Shown: positions 13,120-15,194 of the stretch, piece after piece
Layout of the letters: every line of letters begins with the position of its first letter
How positions within the stretch are numbered: the stretch's first letter is position 1
NCBI GenBank assembly: GCA_035690425.1
Contig: DASSKO010000033.1
Span: 1 to 15,194 of the forward strand
Origin: DASSKO01 sp035690425
Lineage (GTDB): Bacteria; Actinomycetota; Actinomycetes; Propionibacteriales; Nocardioidaceae
DNA: 15,194 nucleotides
Direction of reading: 5' to 3'
Position numbers and translations under genes: made by a program
Notes under the pieces: generated by a model
Database searches by the model: none
What the model was told of the DNA's origin: nothing
Seen by the model: only the letters and a program-made list of their open reading frames with translations

Positions 13120-14441
13120 CACGCTCGCTCGTCCTCGCGGGTGGCGGCATGCGGGTCGCCTGGCAGACCGGTGTGGTGCGGGCGCTGACCGAGCACGGCC
13201 TGACCTTCGACCACGTCGACGGCACGTCGGGCGGCATCCTCACTTCCGCGATGATCCTGTCCGGGCAGCTCCCGCAGGAGATGGGCCGGCGCTGGTCGCA
13301 GCTCGACGTGCGCGACTTCAGCTCGCTGCTGCCGGTGGGTGACTATCTGAAGGGGCCGTGGGCGCTGCCGGCGCTGGGGGACGCGGACGGCGTCGTGCAC
13401 AAGGTGTTTCCGGCGCTGGGCATCGACGTCGAGGCGGTGCGCTCGTCGTCGGTGGCGGGCACGTTCAACGTGGTCGACTTCGTGACCAAGACGTGCGTGC
13501 CGGTGCCGCACACCGACGTCGACGCGGCGCTGCTGGCGGCGGGGATGTCGCTGCCGCTGTTCATGCCGCCGCTGCGCCGGGACGGTCATGTCTGGACCGA
13601 CGCGGTGTGGGTGCAGGACGCCAACGTCGGCGAGGCGCTGCGCCGGGGCGCGGACGAGGTCTGGCTGGTGTGGTGCATCGGCAACACGCCCGACTGGGGT
13701 GACGGGCCGCTGGAGCAGTACGTGCACATGATCGAGATGAGCGCCAACGGGGCGCTGTTTGCCGAGCTGGCCGCGGCGGACCGCCCGTTTGTGCTGCACG
13801 TCGTCAAACCGACGTACCCGCTGCCGCTGGACCCGGAGTTCTTCACCGGCCGGGTCAGCGCGGACAGCCTGGTGGCGATGGGTTATCGCGACGCGTGGGG
13901 CTATCTGGACACCATGCGGGCGGAGGGCGTGCCCAAGGAGGCGACGTGTACGGCGATGCAGAGCCCGGTGCGTGGGGTGCGGCTGCGGGAGCGACTGCGG
14001 GGGGAGGTCGACGGCGCCGACCTGGTGCTCGACGCGACGCTGGAGCTGTCGCTGCCCCGGGAGGGGCACGGTGGTGCTCGTCTGGTCGGCCACATCGACT
14101 ACGAGCCGTGGGGCGGGCGGGTGCTGCTGGCGTCGGGCCGGATCGAGGTGGATGCTGCGGCGGTGGTCTATCGCGCGCGTGCGCTGGTGCACGGGCAGTG
14201 GCGCGAGGTCTCGGCGCGCCGGGAGATGTCCGACGACCCGGGCTTCGACGCGTGGACTGACGCGCGGACGGTGGCGTTCTCGGCCGGGGACTGTGCCGGC
14301 GAGCTGAGGTTGAGCGTGATGGAGGCTGCGCGGGCGCTCGCATCGGTCGAGCCGGTAGGCGCGCACGGGTTCGCCGACCGGGCGGGAGCGCTGGCCCACC
14401 TGGCCGACGTGGGGCTGCGGCGGGCACTGGCGACCTACTGA
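13116..14441 (+). CDS. Patatin-like phospholipase with C-terminal domain shared with the GMC enzyme
   Basis: A 441-residue protein. The N-terminal patatin domain starts MTRSLVLAGGGMRVAWQTG, with the oxyanion GGG at 9-11 and the nucleophile elbow DGTSGG (Ser38, GxSxG form). The dyad Asp is likely Asp162 in WTDAVWVQDANV; the usual DG[GA] is DAV here. RRGADEVWLVWCIGNTP follows. Patatin-type enzymes hydrolyse acyl ester bonds of lipids. From about residue 281 a second domain begins (MQSPVRGVRLRERLRG) that carries DDPGFDAWTD (372-381). It matches the pattern of the GMC C-terminal domain: membrane-proximal GG-R, then G, YR, and DDPGxDxWTD. The ATG at 13116 overlaps the upstream stop and has GGGAG ten bases before it. 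It is the last gene of the coupled run; a tRNA promoter follows. Confidence 0.86.
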   Translation: MTRSLVLAGGGMRVAWQTGVVRALTEHGLTFDHVDGTSGGILTSAMILSGQLPQEMGRRWSQLDVRDFSSLLPVGDYLKGPWALPALGDADGVVHKVFPALGIDVEAVRSSSVAGTFNVVDFVTKTCVPVPHTDVDAALLAAGMSLPLFMPPLRRDGHVWTDAVWVQDANVGEALRRGADEVWLVWCIGNTPDWGDGPLEQYVHMIEMSANGALFAELAAADRPFVLHVVKPTYPLPLDPEFFTGRVSADSLVAMGYRDAWGYLDTMRAEGVPKEATCTAMQSPVRGVRLRERLRGEVDGADLVLDATLELSLPREGHGGARLVGHIDYEPWGGRVLLASGRIEVDAAAVVYRARALVHGQWREVSARREMSDDPGFDAWTDARTVAFSAGDCAGELRLSVMEAARALASVEPVGAHGFADRAGALAHLADVGLRRALATY

Positions 14442-14442
14442 T

Positions 14443-14472
14443 TTCGCCCCGGCCGCCGGTGCGCGCTAGACT
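14443..14472 (+). promoter_or_regulatory. Promoter of tRNA-Arg(ACG)
   Basis: TTCGCC (14443-14448) and TAGACT (14467-14472) are 18 bases apart; the -10 box lies 11 bases before the tRNA 5' end. The -35 box begins right after the patatin gene's stop codon. Confidence 0.6.
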
Positions 14473-14483
14473 CGCCGCGCCCG

Positions 14484-14559
14484 GCGCTCGTAGCTCAACG
14501 GATAGAGCATCTGACTACGGATCAGAAGGTTGGGGGTTCGAATCCCTCCGAGCGCGCCA
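14484..14559 (+). tRNA. tRNA-Arg(ACG)
   Basis: Acceptor arms GCGCTCG (14484-14490) and CGAGCGC (14549-14555) pair perfectly; discriminator G14556 is followed by an encoded CCA (14557-14559). The anticodon stem TCTGA/TCAGA closes loop CTACGGA, giving anticodon ACG at 14517-14519, normally edited to ICG to read CGU/CGC/CGA. The T arm is GGGGG-TTCGAAT-CCCTC-type with one weak pair. Total 73 nt plus CCA. Confidence 0.97.
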
Positions 14560-14815
14560 GTCGAGAACGGCGTCTGACCTGCGACGATGCCGATTCTGCG
14601 AGTTGTTTTGTGCGCGCCCATCGCCGTTCAGACCATGAGCCCTAGGACGCCGGTCCTGGTCGGCTCGGTCGCCGGAAGGACGTCGGTGCCATTCCCCGCC
14701 GTACAACCGCTTGCGGACCTGTGGGCGGTGACCACCGTTCTCCGCCAAGACTCAGTCCACCCTGCGCGGTGAACTCTCGGCACGCACGGTGGCCAAGCGG
14801 GAACCCAAAAGGCGC
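14560..14815. other. Intergenic stretch without a supportable gene
   Basis: About 250 bases between tRNA-Arg(ACG) and the regulatory region of the last gene. Base composition is less GC-rich than the rest of the window. The only open frames are short, without ribosome sites or family-like sequence. A widely spaced 8-base inverted repeat (GAACGGCG 14565-14572, CGCCGTTC 14622-14629) is present but not clearly meaningful. No copy of the tRNA 3' end is seen here. Confidence 0.5.
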
Positions 14816-14864
14816 TTGTCTACGATGGTGACGAGTGCCATCATCGTAGATGTCGTAGAAGGAG
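14816..14864 (+). promoter_or_regulatory. Promoter, operator-like repeats and ribosome site of the last gene
   Basis: A perfect 9-base inverted repeat, TCTACGATG (14819-14827) and CATCGTAGA (14842-14850), has a 14-base spacer. A third half-site, GTCGTAGA (14852-14859), is in direct orientation to the second. A possible promoter TTGTCT (14816-14821) and CATCAT (14839-14844), spaced 17, is covered by the repeat. AAGGAG (14859-14864) lies six bases before the ATG. The arrangement suggests autorepression, as in antitoxin or repressor genes. Confidence 0.5.
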
Positions 14865-14870
14865 ATCGTC

Positions 14871-15194
14871 ATGGTGAAGGCGCTGTCTCAGCCAGAGGTC
14901 GCTGCCCTGCTGGGCGGCCTTTCTGCAGAGGAGTTGGCTACGACGGTGCAGATTGCGGCTGAGAGGCACATCGGCCCGTCCCTGGCCGCCCGTCTGCGCG
15001 TCTACATTGCGGCCGCCTTGGATGAGAACGAGCAGGTTGGACGGCTCGCTGGCCCTCCACTCGATGTCATAGACCATCTGGATTCCCAGCGACAGCAGCA
15101 GCTTCGTATCCGTTCGACCGCTCATCGTGCCGTTCTTGACGAGCCGTTGTTGGAGTCCTCAGCGGTCGCGGAGGCACTCGGTCGTTCGGGAAGC
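14871..15194 (+). CDS. Putative DNA-binding regulator or antitoxin, N-terminal part
   Basis: An open frame of 108 codons from ATG 14871 to the window end with no stop, so the gene is incomplete. It starts MVKALSQPEVAALLGGLSAE and contains a mostly helical region with IAAERHIGPSLAARLRVYIA and LDVIDHLDSQRQQQLRIRS. At the edge, PLLESSAVAEALGRSG looks like the start of a helix-turn-helix (a xxSAxVAxxLGxS pattern). The strong AAGGAG ribosome site and the operator-like repeats upstream support it. Third codon positions are clearly less G/C-rich (many ctt, tct, gct, att) than in the operon, suggesting later acquisition. I do not recognise the family with certainty; an antitoxin with a partner toxin just outside the window is one possibility. 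Confidence 0.7.
   Translation, partial: MVKALSQPEVAALLGGLSAEELATTVQIAAERHIGPSLAARLRVYIAAALDENEQVGRLAGPPLDVIDHLDSQRQQQLRIRSTAHRAVLDEPLLESSAVAEALGRSGS

Noticed and set aside
12606..14399. 597-codon minus-strand open frame
   Set aside because: Arg/His/Gln-rich composition typical of an antisense shadow in high-GC DNA; it lies opposite the convincing patatin and membrane genes.
14565..14629. 8-base inverted repeat GAACGGCG/CGCCGTTC after tRNA-Arg
   Set aside because: Arms are 49 bases apart with no T-run; too weak to call a terminator.
14515..14748. Minus-strand open frame ending in RRDSNPQPSDP
   Set aside because: This peptide is the well-known false translation of the reverse complement of a tRNA; here it reads through tRNA-Arg(ACG). 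No ribosome site or other support.
14587..14772. 61-codon plus-strand open frame in the gap after tRNA-Arg
   Set aside because: No ribosome site, no recognisable sequence pattern, short.
1..15194. CRISPR array, insertion sequence or transposase
   Set aside because: No regularly spaced repeats, terminal inverted repeats or transposase-like sequence seen.

Overview
The window is high-GC, densely packed DNA with strong G/C preference at third codon positions, GTG and TTG starts next to ATG, a GTP-type PEP carboxykinase and chains of ATGA stop/start overlaps. This points to an actinobacterial chromosome. Order and genus cannot be fixed from the sequence alone; a Nocardioidaceae-like or other non-mycobacterial actinobacterium is a guess.

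Left part (1-5598) holds ordinary housekeeping and small hypothetical genes. They are: a truncated quinone oxidoreductase with an upstream DUF6457-type partner (minus strand); a nitrilase-superfamily amidohydrolase and a small biotin/lipoyl carrier protein (plus); tRNA-Ser(TGA); a 112-aa hypothetical protein; a convergent 128-aa hypothetical protein (minus); a two-helix membrane protein probably read from a leaderless transcript (plus); tRNA-Ser(GCT) with a recognisable promoter and a perfect 14-bp terminator-like hairpin; and GTP-dependent PEP carboxykinase (minus).

Centre and right (5913-14441) is the standout: seven plus-strand genes, each joined to the next by a 4-base ATGA or GTGA overlap. 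In order they encode a cholesterol-oxidase-like GMC flavoenzyme with an extra C-terminal domain, a metallophosphoesterase with a membrane region, an alpha/beta hydrolase with a probable Cys nucleophile, an acetoacetate-decarboxylase-fold protein, two small four-helix membrane proteins, and a patatin-like lipase. The C-terminal domain of the flavoenzyme and that of the patatin protein share a motif (DDPG[L/F]D[V/A]WTD) and surrounding pattern, so the first and last genes of the operon appear to carry the same accessory domain. I infer a membrane-associated pathway that oxidises and hydrolyses a sterol-like, terpenoid or other lipid substrate; the substrate is unknown.

The right edge has tRNA-Arg(ACG) with a promoter, then a 311-bp gap, then a gene cut by the window end. 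That gene has less GC-biased codons, a strong ribosome site and an operator-like inverted repeat over its promoter. It is probably a DNA-binding regulator or antitoxin, and the tRNA may mark the edge of an acquired segment.
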